This document shows, in pieces, positions 24,919-34,474 of a stretch of DNA of 64,000 bases (positions within the stretch are counted from its first letter, which is position 1; each line of letters begins with the position of its first letter). The translations under genes and the position numbers were made by a program. The stretch comes from Kribbella voronezhensis (GTDB lineage: Bacteria > Actinomycetota > Actinomycetes > Propionibacteriales > Kribbellaceae). The stretch covers positions 2,529,154 to 2,593,153 of the forward strand of contig NZ_SOCE01000001.1 of the NCBI RefSeq assembly GCF_004365175.1, read 5' to 3'. The notes beneath the pieces were generated by a model. That model searched no databases. It was not told the origin of the DNA and was given only the letters and a program-made list of their open reading frames with translations.

Positions 24919-25251
24919 TCAGTTCGCGGCTTCGAACGCTTCCCGGATCTCGCTGGGGATCCGGCCGCGATCGTTCACCTCGTAGCCGTTGGCACGGGCC
25001 CATTCCTTGATGGTGCGGGGATCGGCGCCGACGGCGGTGCGCTTGATCCGGGCGCCCTTGGCGGTCCGGACCTGCCGGCCGGCCTCGATGTACGGCGTCA
25101 ACGTCTTGCGCAGCGCGTTGCTGTTCTTCGCGGTCAGGTCGATCTCGTAGGTCTTCCCGTCCAGCGCGAAGGTGAGCGTTCCACCCTTACCCGCGGGGAT
25201 GTTGGTCCCGTCGAGATCATCGGTGAGAAATACCTCGGTTCGTTGCGCCAT
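24919..25251 (-). CDS. lsr2: Lsr2 family nucleoid-associated protein (xenogeneic silencer)
   Basis: 110 residues. The N-terminal oligomerisation domain (VFLTDDLDGTNIPAGKGGTLTFALDGKTYEIDLTAKN) is followed by a C-terminal DNA-binding domain ending TIKEWARANGYEVNDRGRIPSEIREAFEAA. The RGR of RGRIP is the AT-hook-like element that reads the minor groove of AT-rich DNA. Lsr2 is the actinobacterial H-NS analogue that silences horizontally acquired, AT-rich genes. The ATG at 25251 is the family start. It may act on the defence island further right, but that is speculation. Confidence 0.95.
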   Translation of the reverse strand: MAQRTEVFLTDDLDGTNIPAGKGGTLTFALDGKTYEIDLTAKNSNALRKTLTPYIEAGRQVRTAKGARIKRTAVGADPRTIKEWARANGYEVNDRGRIPSEIREAFEAAN

Positions 25252-25424
25252 GGTGCCTTGGACCTTTCGGGGCAGGGGAGGGACGGATGTTGCCCCTAGC
25301 ATGCATCACCGAAACGGCCCGGACCGCCCGCCACCCCGCCCGGTCGGCGGTGACGGGGCGCACTGGTGTTCGGTTGAGACCTCAACTACCCTGGGGCCGC
25401 AAGCTCGATCAGGGGAGTCCGGTC

Positions 25425-25928
25425 ATGGCGATCTTTCGGTTGAACCACGCGGTGCTGTACGTGCGCGACGTCGCCGAGAGCGTCGCCTTCTACCGCGACG
25501 TGCTGGGCTTCGACTACATCGAGGGTGGCGACGCGCACCCGAAGGCCGCCTTCCTGCGCGCGCCCGGATCGACGAACGACCACGATCTCGGGCTGTTCGA
25601 GCTGGGCCCCGAGGCCGGGCCGTCCGGAGCCGGCCGCAGTACCGTCGGGATGTACCACCTGGCTTGGGAAGTGGACACGCTCGGCGACCTCGAGGACCTG
25701 GCCGCGAAGCTGTCCGCGGCCGGCGCGCTGGTCGGCTCGACGAACCACGGCACCACCAAGTCGCTGTACGCCAAGGACCCGAACGGCCTGGAGTTCGAGG
25801 TGGTCTGGATCATTCCGGCGGACCTGCTCACCGCTGAGGACCGCGACGGGCACGGCGCCCTCGATCTGGCGGCCGAACTGGCGAAGTACGGCCGCGACGC
25901 GCGCGGCGGCGTGGGCATCTCGCGCTGA
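25425..25928 (+). CDS. VOC family (glyoxalase/dioxygenase-like) protein
   Basis: 167 residues. Paired beta-alpha-beta-beta-beta modules are seen from LNHAVLYVRDVAESVAFYRDVLGF and from YHLAWEVDTLGDLEDLAAKLSAAG. Metal ligands typical of the fold are His in LNHAVL, His in YHLAW and Glu in LEFEVVW. It resembles extradiol dioxygenase-like VOC proteins. AGGGGAG precedes the ATG at 25425. The reaction is unknown. Confidence 0.85.
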   Translation: MAIFRLNHAVLYVRDVAESVAFYRDVLGFDYIEGGDAHPKAAFLRAPGSTNDHDLGLFELGPEAGPSGAGRSTVGMYHLAWEVDTLGDLEDLAAKLSAAGALVGSTNHGTTKSLYAKDPNGLEFEVVWIIPADLLTAEDRDGHGALDLAAELAKYGRDARGGVGISR

Positions 25929-25965
25929 ATTCCCTGGAAATGCACTCAATCGTTACCGTGAGTTG

Positions 25966-25993
25966 TTGACCAGGGCAACGGATCTCGCATACT
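25966..25993 (+). promoter_or_regulatory. Sigma-70-type promoter for the Thr/Pro-rich surface protein
   Basis: TTGACC and CATACT, separated by 16 bp, lie 38 bp upstream of the start codon region, followed by the GAGGAAG ribosome site at 26,021. The hexamer match is good for a high-GC genome. Confidence 0.5.
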
Positions 25994-26033
25994 GCAGGGA
26001 GAGATCCCTTTTCCTGAATCGAGGAAGTCCGTG

Positions 26034-26978
26034 ATGGCACAGTCCGGAAGTCGCTCCCGCGTGGGCGGCATCGTCGCCGCAGCCGGAGCCTTGTCGCTCC
26101 TGTCCGGCGCAGCCGCCTTGGTCGCGGCGCCGGCCGCCTCCGCCGATGAGTCAGTCGTTGCCACGCGCCCCCAAGCCGGTCCACCCGGCAACAACGGGAC
26201 GATCAAGATCGAGGGCGTCGACATCCAGAGCGGTCCGCCGGACAACAACCCGCACCAGGGCTGCAGCTTCGTCGTCGAGTTCTACAACTACGACCAGGGC
26301 GATCTGCACGCGACGGTCACCTTCGCGGACCAGGCGCCGACCGCGGACGGCGGCCTGAAGGTCGAGTCCGGCAACCTGAACCCGTTCATCGGCGGCGACC
26401 CGAACGGCGGCGGCAACGATCTGGACGCCAAGGAGACCTACACCCTGTCGTTCAGCGGGCAGCCCCAGCCGCAGCAGGGCTACCACGTGAAGATCACCAT
26501 CCACGCCGAGGGTTCGATCGGCGCGGACACCAAGCACAAGGTCTTCTGGGTCGAGGGCTGCACGACCGCGACCACCCCGCCGACCACACCCCCGACGACC
26601 CCGCCCACCACGCCGCCGACCACACCCCCGACGACGCCACCCACCACGCCACCCACCACTCCGCCGACGACACCTCCGACGACTCCCCCGAGCACTCCGG
26701 AGACCACGCCGCCGTCGACTCCGCCGACCGACGTTCCGAGCTCGCCGTCGACGTCGCCGACCAGTAGCACCAGTACGCCGGTCGTGACCGGCTCCACCGC
26801 GCCGACTACCGGTGTGCCGACAGCGGTCGACGCCGGCCTCGGCGGTACGCCGACCAGCGGCGCATCGAACAGTGGCCCGCTCAGCACCCTTGGCGCCGGC
26901 CTGCTGGTAGGCGGCGGACTGATGCTCGCAGCAGGCGCTGCTATCGCGCTCAAGCGCCGGGGCAGGCACAGTAGCTGA
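26034..26978 (+). CDS. Secreted, membrane-anchored Thr/Pro-repeat surface protein
   Basis: About 314 residues: a signal peptide (LSLLSGAAALVAAPAASA), a globular domain of some 140 residues with two cysteines (GCSFVVEFYNYDQ, WVEGCTT), a stalk of about a dozen TTPP-type repeats, a Ser/Thr-rich stretch, and a C-terminal hydrophobic helix (LGAGLLVGGGLMLAAGAAIAL) with the basic tail KRRGRHSS. This is the form of a sortase-anchored protein, yet no LPXTG or LAXTG motif precedes the helix. A sortase gene follows directly. The GTG at 26031 is an alternative start one codon upstream. Confidence 0.8.
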   Translation: MAQSGSRSRVGGIVAAAGALSLLSGAAALVAAPAASADESVVATRPQAGPPGNNGTIKIEGVDIQSGPPDNNPHQGCSFVVEFYNYDQGDLHATVTFADQAPTADGGLKVESGNLNPFIGGDPNGGGNDLDAKETYTLSFSGQPQPQQGYHVKITIHAEGSIGADTKHKVFWVEGCTTATTPPTTPPTTPPTTPPTTPPTTPPTTPPTTPPTTPPTTPPSTPETTPPSTPPTDVPSSPSTSPTSSTSTPVVTGSTAPTTGVPTAVDAGLGGTPTSGASNSGPLSTLGAGLLVGGGLMLAAGAAIALKRRGRHSS

Positions 26979-26979
26979 C

Positions 26980-27648
26980 GTGACCAATGCCCGGCGTCGT
27001 GGCCGACCCGCCCCACTTCGGTGGGGCGGGTCGATCGCTCTTGCCGGGATCGGCCTGGCCCTGGTCGGCGGCTATCTCCAGTTCGACGACCGGGCCGGAG
27101 CCGCACCGGACGCGCCGGCCGTGTCCACACCGCTGCCCCGCCGAACGACCCCGAGCGCTCCAGCGAAATCCCGGCCCGCGACGAGTACTCCGGTCCGCAG
27201 GCTCGCCGCCCGCCCAGGCAAGCCTCTGCGCCTGTCCGTTCCCCAACTGCAGGTGTCCGTGCCCGTCGTGGGGATCACCATCGACCAGGGAGCGCTGACT
27301 CCCCCGTCGAACCCGCAGAAGCTGGGCTGGTGGTCCGGGGGTGCCCAGCCGGGAGCCAGACTCGGCTCGGCAGTGATCACCGGTCACACCGTGCACACGG
27401 GCGGCGGGGCGTTCGACAACCTGAACCAGTTGCAGCCTGGTGATTCCGTCGGTGTCACCACCACCCGGGGACAGCTCGGCTACCGGGTCACCAGCGTCAC
27501 GACGTACCGCAAGCAGAGTCTTGCGAAGAACGCGCAGCGGGTCTTCGACCAGTCGGTTCCGGGACGCCTCGTACTGATCACCTGCGAGGACTGGAACGGC
27601 CGGGTCTATCTCAGCAACACGGTCGTCATCGCTCAGCGCGTCGCATGA
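26980..27648 (+). CDS. Class F-type sortase
   Basis: 222 residues. An N-terminal signal-anchor (IALAGIGLALVGGYL) is followed by a Pro/Thr-rich linker and a sortase domain with the catalytic His in SAVITGHTVHTGG, the catalytic Cys in RLVLITCEDWNGRVYLSNTVV and the arginine in the same strand. The sequence pattern (SVPVVGITIDQGALTPPSNPQKLGWW) matches actinobacterial class E/F sortases. It starts at GTG 26980, 1 bp after the stop of the surface-protein gene, so the pair is co-expressed. Confidence 0.88.
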   Translation: MTNARRRGRPAPLRWGGSIALAGIGLALVGGYLQFDDRAGAAPDAPAVSTPLPRRTTPSAPAKSRPATSTPVRRLAARPGKPLRLSVPQLQVSVPVVGITIDQGALTPPSNPQKLGWWSGGAQPGARLGSAVITGHTVHTGGGAFDNLNQLQPGDSVGVTTTRGQLGYRVTSVTTYRKQSLAKNAQRVFDQSVPGRLVLITCEDWNGRVYLSNTVVIAQRVA

Positions 27649-27829
27649 CCGCTACCGTCGGTGGCAATCGGCCGCCGCAAAAGCAATGACCGTTCGGAAA
27701 GCCGGGGCCCGAAGGATTTCCCTGGATTCCGCGAATTCGGCCGCCGATCGCTTCTGGAAATGCTCCTGACGCCGCAGTATTTCGGCAACCGGCCGCCCGC
27801 CCAGCGGCCCGAGGAGCAGGAGCGCAGCC

Positions 27830-28768
27830 ATGCGATCTCTCATTACCCGTCCCCGGATGCTCGCCGTCATCGTGACCGGCGCCGCACTCACCCTCACCCC
27901 CTTGGGTGGTCAGGCCACCGCGAACCGTCCGGCCGGCCAGCCGAGCGACTGCTACGTCCCGTCGGCCGGCGCCGCCGCCAAGGGCGGCCACGGCGCCGAC
28001 ACCCGCGACATCACGGTCGCCGAGCAGAAGGCCATCGAAGCCAAGACCGCCGACCTGCTGAAGGCCAAGGCCGCCCGCGGCATCGCCGTACCGAAGGGCG
28101 CGCTGGCCGCCGCCAGTGTCCCCGTCTACATCAACGTGATGCGCGACTCGGCCGGCAACGGCGATGTCACCGACACCCAGATCTCCCAGCAGATCGCGGT
28201 GCTGAACAAGACCTTCGGCGGCCAGGAGTCGTCGTCGGCCGCCAACACCGGCTTCACCTTCTACCTGGCCGGTACGACGCGGTACAACAACACCCAGTGG
28301 CACCAGGACAAGCAGAGCAGCACGTACCGCAAGCAGACCCGCAAGGGCGGCAAGAACGCCCTGAACATCTGGCTGGTCGACTTCGGCTACCTCGGCATCG
28401 CGACCTTCCCCTGGGACTACGCGCGCAACCCGGGGATCGACGGCATCCGCGTGCAGTACACGTCACTGCCGGGCGGATCCGCGACGAACTACAACTACGG
28501 TGAGACCGCGACCCACGAGGCCGGCCACTGGTTCGGGCTCTACCACACCTTCCAGGGCGGTTGCACGAGCACGAACGACGAGGTGGCCGACACCCCGGCC
28601 CAGAGCAGCTCGACCAGCGGCTGCCCCGAGGGCCGCGACTCCTGCTCGCTGCCCGGCCTCGACCCGATCCACAACTACATGGACTACTCCTACGACACCT
28701 GCTACACCCAATTCACTCCGGGGCAGAGCACCCGGATGAGCAACATGTGGACGGCCTACCGCGCCTGA
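27830..28768 (+). CDS. Secreted M43-type zinc metalloprotease
   Basis: 312 residues. A signal peptide (LAVIVTGAALTLTPLGGQATA) and a propeptide-like stretch precede a catalytic domain with the extended zinc motif HEAGHWFGLYH at about 228 and the Met-turn HNYMDYSYDTCYTQFT about 55 residues later. This is the signature of pappalysin/cytophagalysin-type (M43) metzincins. Cysteines in GGCTS, SGCPEG, DSCSLPG and DTCYT should form disulphides. It is expected to degrade extracellular protein. A 180 bp gap after the sortase gene suggests its own promoter. Confidence 0.9.
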   Translation: MRSLITRPRMLAVIVTGAALTLTPLGGQATANRPAGQPSDCYVPSAGAAAKGGHGADTRDITVAEQKAIEAKTADLLKAKAARGIAVPKGALAAASVPVYINVMRDSAGNGDVTDTQISQQIAVLNKTFGGQESSSAANTGFTFYLAGTTRYNNTQWHQDKQSSTYRKQTRKGGKNALNIWLVDFGYLGIATFPWDYARNPGIDGIRVQYTSLPGGSATNYNYGETATHEAGHWFGLYHTFQGGCTSTNDEVADTPAQSSSTSGCPEGRDSCSLPGLDPIHNYMDYSYDTCYTQFTPGQSTRMSNMWTAYRA

Positions 28769-28780
28769 CACAGCACGCTG

Positions 28781-28822
28781 ACCGCGCCGGCATCCCTTGG
28801 GTGCCGGCGCGGTTTGCTTTTA
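28781..28822. terminator. Bidirectional intrinsic terminator
   Basis: ACCGCGCCGGCA, a 9-nt loop and TGCCGGCGCGGT form a 12-bp perfect stem, followed by TTGCTTTTA. It lies between the convergent protease and GNAT genes. Confidence 0.85.
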
Positions 28823-29395
28823 CTGACGCCACTCGCGGGACAACAGGCCGTAGAGCGCGACGTCCCGGCGTCCGGTCGGGAAGGCGGCGGCTTCGCGGAG
28901 AACGCCTTCCAGGGTGAAGCCGAGCCGTTCGGCGACGGCTCGGCTGCGCACGTTGTCGGCGGTGGCGGTGAGACCGATGCGTTCCAGACCGAGGGGTCCG
29001 AACGCGTGGTCGAGGATCGCGGAGACGGCACGAGTGACCAGCCCACGCCCGACGAACCCGGCATCGAGCCAGTAGCCGACCTCGCCGGATCGCTTTGCCT
29101 GGTTGATGATCAGCTGGGCCCACCCGACCAATTGCCACCCGTCATCGGCCTTCACCGCGATGGACAGCGGCAGCAACTCGCCGTCGACCCATCCCTTGGC
29201 GCCTTCGGCCAGGCCCGCCCGCGTCACCTCCAGCACAGGCGGCTCCTGGAACGCGTCCGGAAACCACCGACCGAGTTCACGGTAGTTGGCCTGCACCAAG
29301 GCGAAGTGGGCGTCCGCCAGCTCGGCTGTTCGCAGTACTAGGGCGGCGTCGTCGCCCAGCGGCCAGGTGAACAAAGCAGCGGTGACGGTGGACAT
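28820..29395 (-). CDS. RimJ/RimL-type GNAT acetyltransferase
   Basis: 191 residues. It begins with LFTWPLGDDAALVLRTAELADAHFALVQANYRELGRWFP, the form seen in RimL-like ribosomal-protein or antibiotic-related GNATs. The CoA region is GYWLDAGFVGRGLVTRAVSAILDHAF at about 107-132, then NVRSRAVAERLGFTLEGVLRE. The substrate is not identifiable. It ends in the shared terminator. Confidence 0.85.
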   Translation of the reverse strand: MSTVTAALFTWPLGDDAALVLRTAELADAHFALVQANYRELGRWFPDAFQEPPVLEVTRAGLAEGAKGWVDGELLPLSIAVKADDGWQLVGWAQLIINQAKRSGEVGYWLDAGFVGRGLVTRAVSAILDHAFGPLGLERIGLTATADNVRSRAVAERLGFTLEGVLREAAAFPTGRRDVALYGLLSREWRQ

Positions 29396-29505
29396 CTACT
29401 CCCCGATCGGTAGCCGTTGCCGAGAGCGTAGTACGGCTCCGGATCACGATTTCGGACACGACGAGCTAGGGCCCCAGTCGAACTCTTGTGGCCCCAGACC
29501 GCCCA

Positions 29506-29542
29506 TGTTAGCGTTCACAGCCGTGCAATGTTAGCGATCACA
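29506..29542. promoter_or_regulatory. Two LacI-type operator-like sites upstream of the sugar ABC operon
   Basis: TGTTAGCGTTCACA and TGTTAGCGATCACA occur 23 bp apart, start to start. Each resembles the LacI-family palindrome TGTTAGCGCTAACA with one weakened half. They lie 73-109 bp upstream of the binding-protein start, where a repressor would control the operon. No LacI gene is inside the window. Confidence 0.5.
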
Positions 29543-29614
29543 TCGACCGTCGCCACCCAGGCATCGCCCGGGCTCCGGCCGACCGGGAAGTGTCCGCCGA
29601 GGAGGAGAAACATC

Positions 29615-30760
29615 GTGAGGAACAAGCTTGGCTTCATCGCAGTGAGTGCCGCTCTGGCACTCGGCCTGGCGGCCTGCGGAGGCAGTGGCGCCGGCGGCGG
29701 TGACGCGGCCCCGACCAAGCAGGCCGCGCCTGCGGACCTGACCATCGGCGTGGCGATGCCGACCCAGACGTCCGAGCGCTGGATCGCCGACGGCAAGGCG
29801 GTCAAGGAGAAGCTGGAGGCCAAGGGCTACAAGGTCGACCTGCAGTACGCCGGTGACGACATCCCGACCCAGTCCCAGCAGGTCGACCAGATGATCACCC
29901 GCGGCGCCGACGTGCTGATCATCGCCGCGATCGACGGCACCGCCCTGAGCAGCCAGTTGCAGGCGGCCGCGGACGCGAAGATCCCGGTGATCGCCTACGA
30001 CCGGCTGATCCGCGGCAGCGCCAACGTCGACTTCTACGACACCTTCGACAACTACGCGGTGGGCGTCGCGCAGGGCAAGGCACTGCTGACCGGCCTCGGC
30101 CTGCTGAAGAAGGACGGCTCGAAGGGCACCGCCAAGGGCCCGTTCAACATCGAACTCTTCGCCGGATCGCTCGACGACAACAACGCGCGGTACTTCTTCA
30201 ACGGCGCGATGGACACCCTCAAGCCGTACCTGGATTCCAAGCAGCTCGTGGTGAAGTCGAAGCAGACCGCGATCGAGCAGACCGCGACGCTGCGGTGGGC
30301 CCAGGAGACCGCGCAGAAGCGGATGGAAGACCTGCTGACCAAGGCCTACAGCGACGGCACCCACGTCGACGGCGTCCTCTCGCCGTACGACGGGATCTCG
30401 CGCGGCATCATCACCGCGGTACAGAACGCCGGCTACGGCACGAAGGGCATCGCCCGGCCGATCGTGACCGGACAGGACGCGGAGATCGCGTCGGTCAAGC
30501 TGATCAACACCGGCGTGCAGTCCTCGACGGTCTTCAAGGACACCCGGCTGCTGGCCGACCAGGCCGTCATCGCCGCCGAGGCCTTCTTGAAGAAGACCAC
30601 GCCCGAGGCCAACGACACCAAGACCTACGACAACGGGGTGAAGGTCGTCCCGGCCTACCTGCTGCCGGTCAAGACGGTCTACAAGGAAGACATCAAGTCG
30701 GTCCTGATCGACTCCGGCTACTACACCGCCAAGGAGGTCGCGACCGGCCAGGCAGGCTGA
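29615..30760 (+). CDS. ChvE-like periplasmic-type sugar-binding lipoprotein
   Basis: 381 residues. The signal peptide ends in the lipobox LAAC, followed by [24 protein letters not shown], typical of the type 1 periplasmic-binding fold of ChvE/multiple-monosaccharide binding proteins. The hinge region is [14 protein letters not shown], then [23 protein letters not shown]. The GTG at 29615 has a strong GGAGGAG site; the longer open frame has no family character. It binds monosaccharides such as arabinose, xylose, galactose or glucose for the transporter encoded next. Confidence 0.92.
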   Translation: MRNKLGFIAVSAALALGLAACGGSGAGGGDAAPTKQAAPADLTIGVAMPTQTSERWIADGKAVKEKLEAKGYKVDLQYAGDDIPTQSQQVDQMITRGADVLIIAAIDGTALSSQLQAAADAKIPVIAYDRLIRGSANVDFYDTFDNYAVGVAQGKALLTGLGLLKKDGSKGTAKGPFNIELFAGSLDDNNARYFFNGAMDTLKPYLDSKQLVVKSKQTAIEQTATLRWAQETAQKRMEDLLTKAYSDGTHVDGVLSPYDGISRGIITAVQNAGYGTKGIARPIVTGQDAEIASVKLINTGVQSSTVFKDTRLLADQAVIAAEAFLKKTTPEANDTKTYDNGVKVVPAYLLPVKTVYKEDIKSVLIDSGYYTAKEVATGQAG

Positions 30761-30815
30761 TCACGCGACCATCCGGCGCGGTACGACAGCGCAGTACGAC
30801 GAGGAACAGGACCCC

Positions 30816-32354
30816 ATGGACGACCACCTCCTGACGATGCGTTCCATCACCAAGACCTTTCCCGGGGTCAAGGCGCTGCAGGACGTCTCGCTCGCGGTGC
30901 GGCGTGGCGAGATCCATGCCATCTGCGGTGAGAACGGCGCGGGCAAGTCGACGCTGATGAAGGTGCTGTCGGGTGTGTACCCGGCCGGCAGCTACACCGG
31001 CGAGATCCTCTTCGACGGCAACCCGTGCCACTTCTCAGGGATCCGCGACAGCGAACAGGTCGGGATCGTGATCATCCATCAGGAGCTCGCGCTGGTCCCG
31101 TACCTGTCCGTTGCCGAGAACATCTTTCTCGGCAACGAACGAAGGGGTTCCAGCCGGCTGATCGACTGGAACCGGACGAACGCCGAGGCCGCCCAACTGC
31201 TGGATTCCGTCGGCCTGCGGGAAAATCCGGTCACGCCGGTCGGTCAGCTCGGGGTCGGCAAGCAGCAGTTGGTCGAGATCGCGAAGGCCCTGTCCAAGGA
31301 CGTCCGGCTGCTGATCCTCGACGAACCGACCGCGGCCCTGAACGACACCGACTCCGAGCACCTGCTCGACCTGCTGCGCCGGCTCAAGGAACGCGGCATC
31401 ACCTCGATCATCATCTCGCACAAGCTGAACGAGATCACCAGCATCGCCGACACGACGACCGTCATCCGGGACGGGCGCACGGTCGAGACGCTGGACATGC
31501 GGGCCGACGAGGTGACCCAGGAACGGATCATCCGCGGGATGGTCGGCCGTGATCTGGACAGCCGGTTTCCCGAACGCGACTCCTCGCCCGGCGAGGAGGT
31601 GCTGCGGGTGGAGGACTGGACCGTCTGGCACCCGACCCAGGACCGGAAGGCGGTCGACGGCGCCTCGCTGTCGGTTCGCGCCGGGGAGGTGGTCGGCATC
31701 GCCGGACTGATGGGGGCCGGCCGCACCGAACTGGCGATGAGCATCTTCGGCCGCTCCTACGGGCGCGACATCTCCGGCCGGCTTTACAAGCGGGGCAAGG
31801 AGATCCGGGCCCGGAGCGTGTCCGAGGCGATCGCCAACGGATTGGCGTACGCCACCGAGGACCGCAAGAAGTACGGCCTCAACCTGATCGAGGACATCCG
31901 CCGCAACGTCTCCGCGGCGGGCCTGTCGAAGCTGTCCCGCTACGGCTGGGTCAACTCCCACGAGGAGACCAAGGTCGCCGAGGAGAGCCGGCGCAGCCTG
32001 AACATCAAGGCACCGGCCGTCTCGTCGATCGTGGGCAAGCTGTCCGGCGGCAACCAGCAGAAGGTCGTGCTGTCGAAGTGGATCTTCGCCGACCCCGACA
32101 TCCTCATCCTCGACGAACCGACCCGCGGGATCGACGTGGGCGCGAAGTACGAGATCTACACGATCATCAACCGGCTGGTGGCGGCGGGTAAGGCCGTCGT
32201 CGTGATCTCCTCGGAGCTGCCGGAACTGCTGGGCCTGTGCGACCGGATCTACGCGCTGTCGGCCGGCCGGATCACCGGCGAGCTGACCGCCCAGCAGGCC
32301 ACTCAGGAGAACCTGATGGAACTCATGACCAAGGAAAGGGAGCTCGACCGATGA
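30816..32354 (+). CDS. Multiple-monosaccharide ABC transporter ATP-binding protein (GguA/MmsA-like)
   Basis: 512 residues with two fused ABC ATPase halves. The first has Walker [10 protein letters not shown] at about 38-46 and Walker [12 protein letters not shown]. Its signature segment is [13 protein letters not shown], where LSGGQ is replaced, as usual in this group. The second half has [10 protein letters not shown] in the Walker A position, the signature [14 protein letters not shown] and [20 protein letters not shown]. This is the RbsA/XylG-type arrangement that energises monosaccharide uptake. It lies 55 bp after the binding-protein gene. Confidence 0.94.
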   Translation: MDDHLLTMRSITKTFPGVKALQDVSLAVRRGEIHAICGENGAGKSTLMKVLSGVYPAGSYTGEILFDGNPCHFSGIRDSEQVGIVIIHQELALVPYLSVAENIFLGNERRGSSRLIDWNRTNAEAAQLLDSVGLRENPVTPVGQLGVGKQQLVEIAKALSKDVRLLILDEPTAALNDTDSEHLLDLLRRLKERGITSIIISHKLNEITSIADTTTVIRDGRTVETLDMRADEVTQERIIRGMVGRDLDSRFPERDSSPGEEVLRVEDWTVWHPTQDRKAVDGASLSVRAGEVVGIAGLMGAGRTELAMSIFGRSYGRDISGRLYKRGKEIRARSVSEAIANGLAYATEDRKKYGLNLIEDIRRNVSAAGLSKLSRYGWVNSHEETKVAEESRRSLNIKAPAVSSIVGKLSGGNQQKVVLSKWIFADPDILILDEPTRGIDVGAKYEIYTIINRLVAAGKAVVVISSELPELLGLCDRIYALSAGRITGELTAQQATQENLMELMTKERELDR

Positions 32355-33604
32355 CCAGCAGCGTCACCCGGCCGCCCGGGCAAGCCGCCGACAAGTCGGA
32401 GAGCGCACCTTCCGACGCGCTGCACACCGGCACCAGCGACGTCCGGCAGTTGCTCACCCGCAACCTCCGCCAGAGCGGTATCTACGTGGCGTTCGTCGCC
32501 ATCATCGCGTTGTTCGCGGTGCTGACCGACGGTGTGTCGTTGAGCCCGGGCAACATCACCAACGTCCTGCTGCAGTACTCCTACATCCTGATCCTGGCGA
32601 TCGGCATGGTGATCGTGATCGTCAGCGGTCACATCGACCTGTCGGTCGGATCGGTCGTCGCCCTCACCGGCGCGACCTCCGCCGTCCTGGTCATCCAGCA
32701 CGGCATGCCCTGGACCGTCGGCGTACTGGCCGCGATCGGCGTCGGCCTGCTCGTCGGTCTGTGGCAAGGCTTCTGGGTCGCGTACGTCGGAATCCCGGCC
32801 TTCATCGTCACGCTCGCGGGCATGTTGCTCTTCCGCGGCCTGACGCTTCAGGTGCTCGACAACATCTCGCTGTCGCCCTTCCCGCCCGACTACCAGCGGA
32901 TGGCGAACGGCTTCCTCAACGGCCTGCTCGGCGGCTACGGCTACGACACGTTCACCCTCGTCATCGGCGCTCTGGCGGTCGTCGGTTACGCGGTGAGCGG
33001 GTTCCGGACCCGGGTGGCCCGGATCCGTTACCAGCAGCCGGTCGAGTCCTTCCCGCTGTTCGTCGCGCGCGTCGTCGGCGTCGGTGCCGTGGTGATGGCG
33101 TTCGCCTGGCAGCTCGCCCACGCGCGCGGCCTGCCGATCGTGCTGATCGTGCTGGCCGTCCTTATCCTCGCGTACGGCATCACGATGAAGCAGAGCGTCT
33201 TCGGCCGCCAGGTGTACGCGATCGGCGGCAACCTCTCGGCCGCCCAGCTGTCCGGCGTCAACGTCAAGAAGGTCACCTTCTGGATCTTCGTCAACATGGG
33301 CGTGCTGTCCGGGGTGGCCGGCGTGATCTACTCGTCCCGCTCGAACGGCGCCCAGCCCGCGGCCGGCAACATGTTCGAACTCGACGCGATCGCCGCGGCG
33401 TTCATCGGCGGAGCAGCGGTGACCGGCGGTGTCGGTACCGTGGTCGGCGCGATGGTCGGTGGTCTGATCATGGCCGTGATGAGCAACGGCATGCAGTTGA
33501 TGGGTGTCGACCAGTCCATCCAGGCCGTGGTCAAGGGCCTCGTCCTGCTGCTGGCCGTGGCCTTCGACGTCTACAACAAGCGCCGTGCCGGCGCGGCCCG
33601 CTGA
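32351..33604 (+). CDS. Multiple-monosaccharide ABC transporter permease (GguB/MmsB-like)
   Basis: 417 residues. About ten membrane helices contain the BPD_transp_2 landmarks [20 protein letters not shown] and [18 protein letters not shown] and a C-terminal half with [21 protein letters not shown] and [24 protein letters not shown]. The ATG at 32351 overlaps the stop of the ATPase gene (ATGA), so production is coupled. It forms the homodimeric channel for the sugar bound by the ChvE-like protein. Confidence 0.94.
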   Translation: MTSSVTRPPGQAADKSESAPSDALHTGTSDVRQLLTRNLRQSGIYVAFVAIIALFAVLTDGVSLSPGNITNVLLQYSYILILAIGMVIVIVSGHIDLSVGSVVALTGATSAVLVIQHGMPWTVGVLAAIGVGLLVGLWQGFWVAYVGIPAFIVTLAGMLLFRGLTLQVLDNISLSPFPPDYQRMANGFLNGLLGGYGYDTFTLVIGALAVVGYAVSGFRTRVARIRYQQPVESFPLFVARVVGVGAVVMAFAWQLAHARGLPIVLIVLAVLILAYGITMKQSVFGRQVYAIGGNLSAAQLSGVNVKKVTFWIFVNMGVLSGVAGVIYSSRSNGAQPAAGNMFELDAIAAAFIGGAAVTGGVGTVVGAMVGGLIMAVMSNGMQLMGVDQSIQAVVKGLVLLLAVAFDVYNKRRAGAAR

Positions 33605-33620
33605 CCGCGCCGGCACGCTT

Positions 33621-34337
33621 TCACGAGCTGACCGGAACGAAAGCGGCCATCTGACGCTCGAGTGCCTTGGCCACGCCGTTGCGCCAGCCCTCCGCGACGG
33701 GCTCGGACAGGGGATCGGGGAAGATTTCCTCGTCCCCGTCCGACACCCCGTCGAAGATGGCCCGTGCGACAGACTCCGGCGACGCCTTCGGGATGTCCAT
33801 TCTCGGCCCCATGTCGGTGTCCACCGGACCGGCCAGGACAGCATGGACGGTCACGCCCTGTCCCGCCAGCAGCATGCGCAGCGACTGGGTCAAGGAGAAC
33901 GCGGCGGCCTTGGAGACGGCGTACGTCGGGTCGAGCGGTACGGCGGCCAGGGAGGCCAGCGACAGCACGTTGACGATGGTTCCGCGCGACTGGGTCAGCA
34001 GTGGCAGGAAGGCCTGGGTCATGTCGTAGGTGCCGAAGAGGTTGACGGCGAGGTGCTGTTCCAGCGCCGCGCGGTCGCCGAGTTCGGCGTACAGGCCGAT
34101 TCCCGCATTGTTGACGAGGACGTCGAGCGAGGTGATCGTCTCCACGGCGGCCTGGATCTGGGCGGGGTCGGTGACGTCCAGGACGAGCGGCGTGACGCGC
34201 GGGTCCGGATGGTTCAACGGGCGCCGCGTACCGGCGTACACGCGCTGCGCGCCTCTGCGTAAGGCTTCCTCGACCAGTGCCTGCCCGATTCCGCGGTTGG
34301 CGCCGGTCACCAGTACTGAGCTGTCTGCGATTGTCAT
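33621..34337 (-). CDS. Short-chain dehydrogenase/reductase
   Basis: 238 residues. The cofactor motif is TGANRGIG, NNAG lies at about 81, the catalytic Ser is in VNVLSLAS and YAVSK supplies Tyr and Lys. The C-terminal part is short and lacks the usual GGYS-type ending, as in many type-2 classical SDRs. It is divergent from the ECF sigma gene across 137 bp, an arrangement in which the sigma factor may control it. Substrate unknown. Confidence 0.87.
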   Translation of the reverse strand: MTIADSSVLVTGANRGIGQALVEEALRRGAQRVYAGTRRPLNHPDPRVTPLVLDVTDPAQIQAAVETITSLDVLVNNAGIGLYAELGDRAALEQHLAVNLFGTYDMTQAFLPLLTQSRGTIVNVLSLASLAAVPLDPTYAVSKAAAFSLTQSLRMLLAGQGVTVHAVLAGPVDTDMGPRMDIPKASPESVARAIFDGVSDGDEEIFPDPLSEPVAEGWRNGVAKALERQMAAFVPVSS

Positions 34338-34474
34338 TTCTGTCCCTCGCTAGCGAAGTGCGACCTGTCGAAGATGCAGACAGTGCGCGATCGCGAAAGT
34401 GAGCGGTCGGCCACCGCCCAGTTCGCGGGCCGGCCGGTGTCGATACTGAAGAGACGACGCGACGTGAGGGTGGA

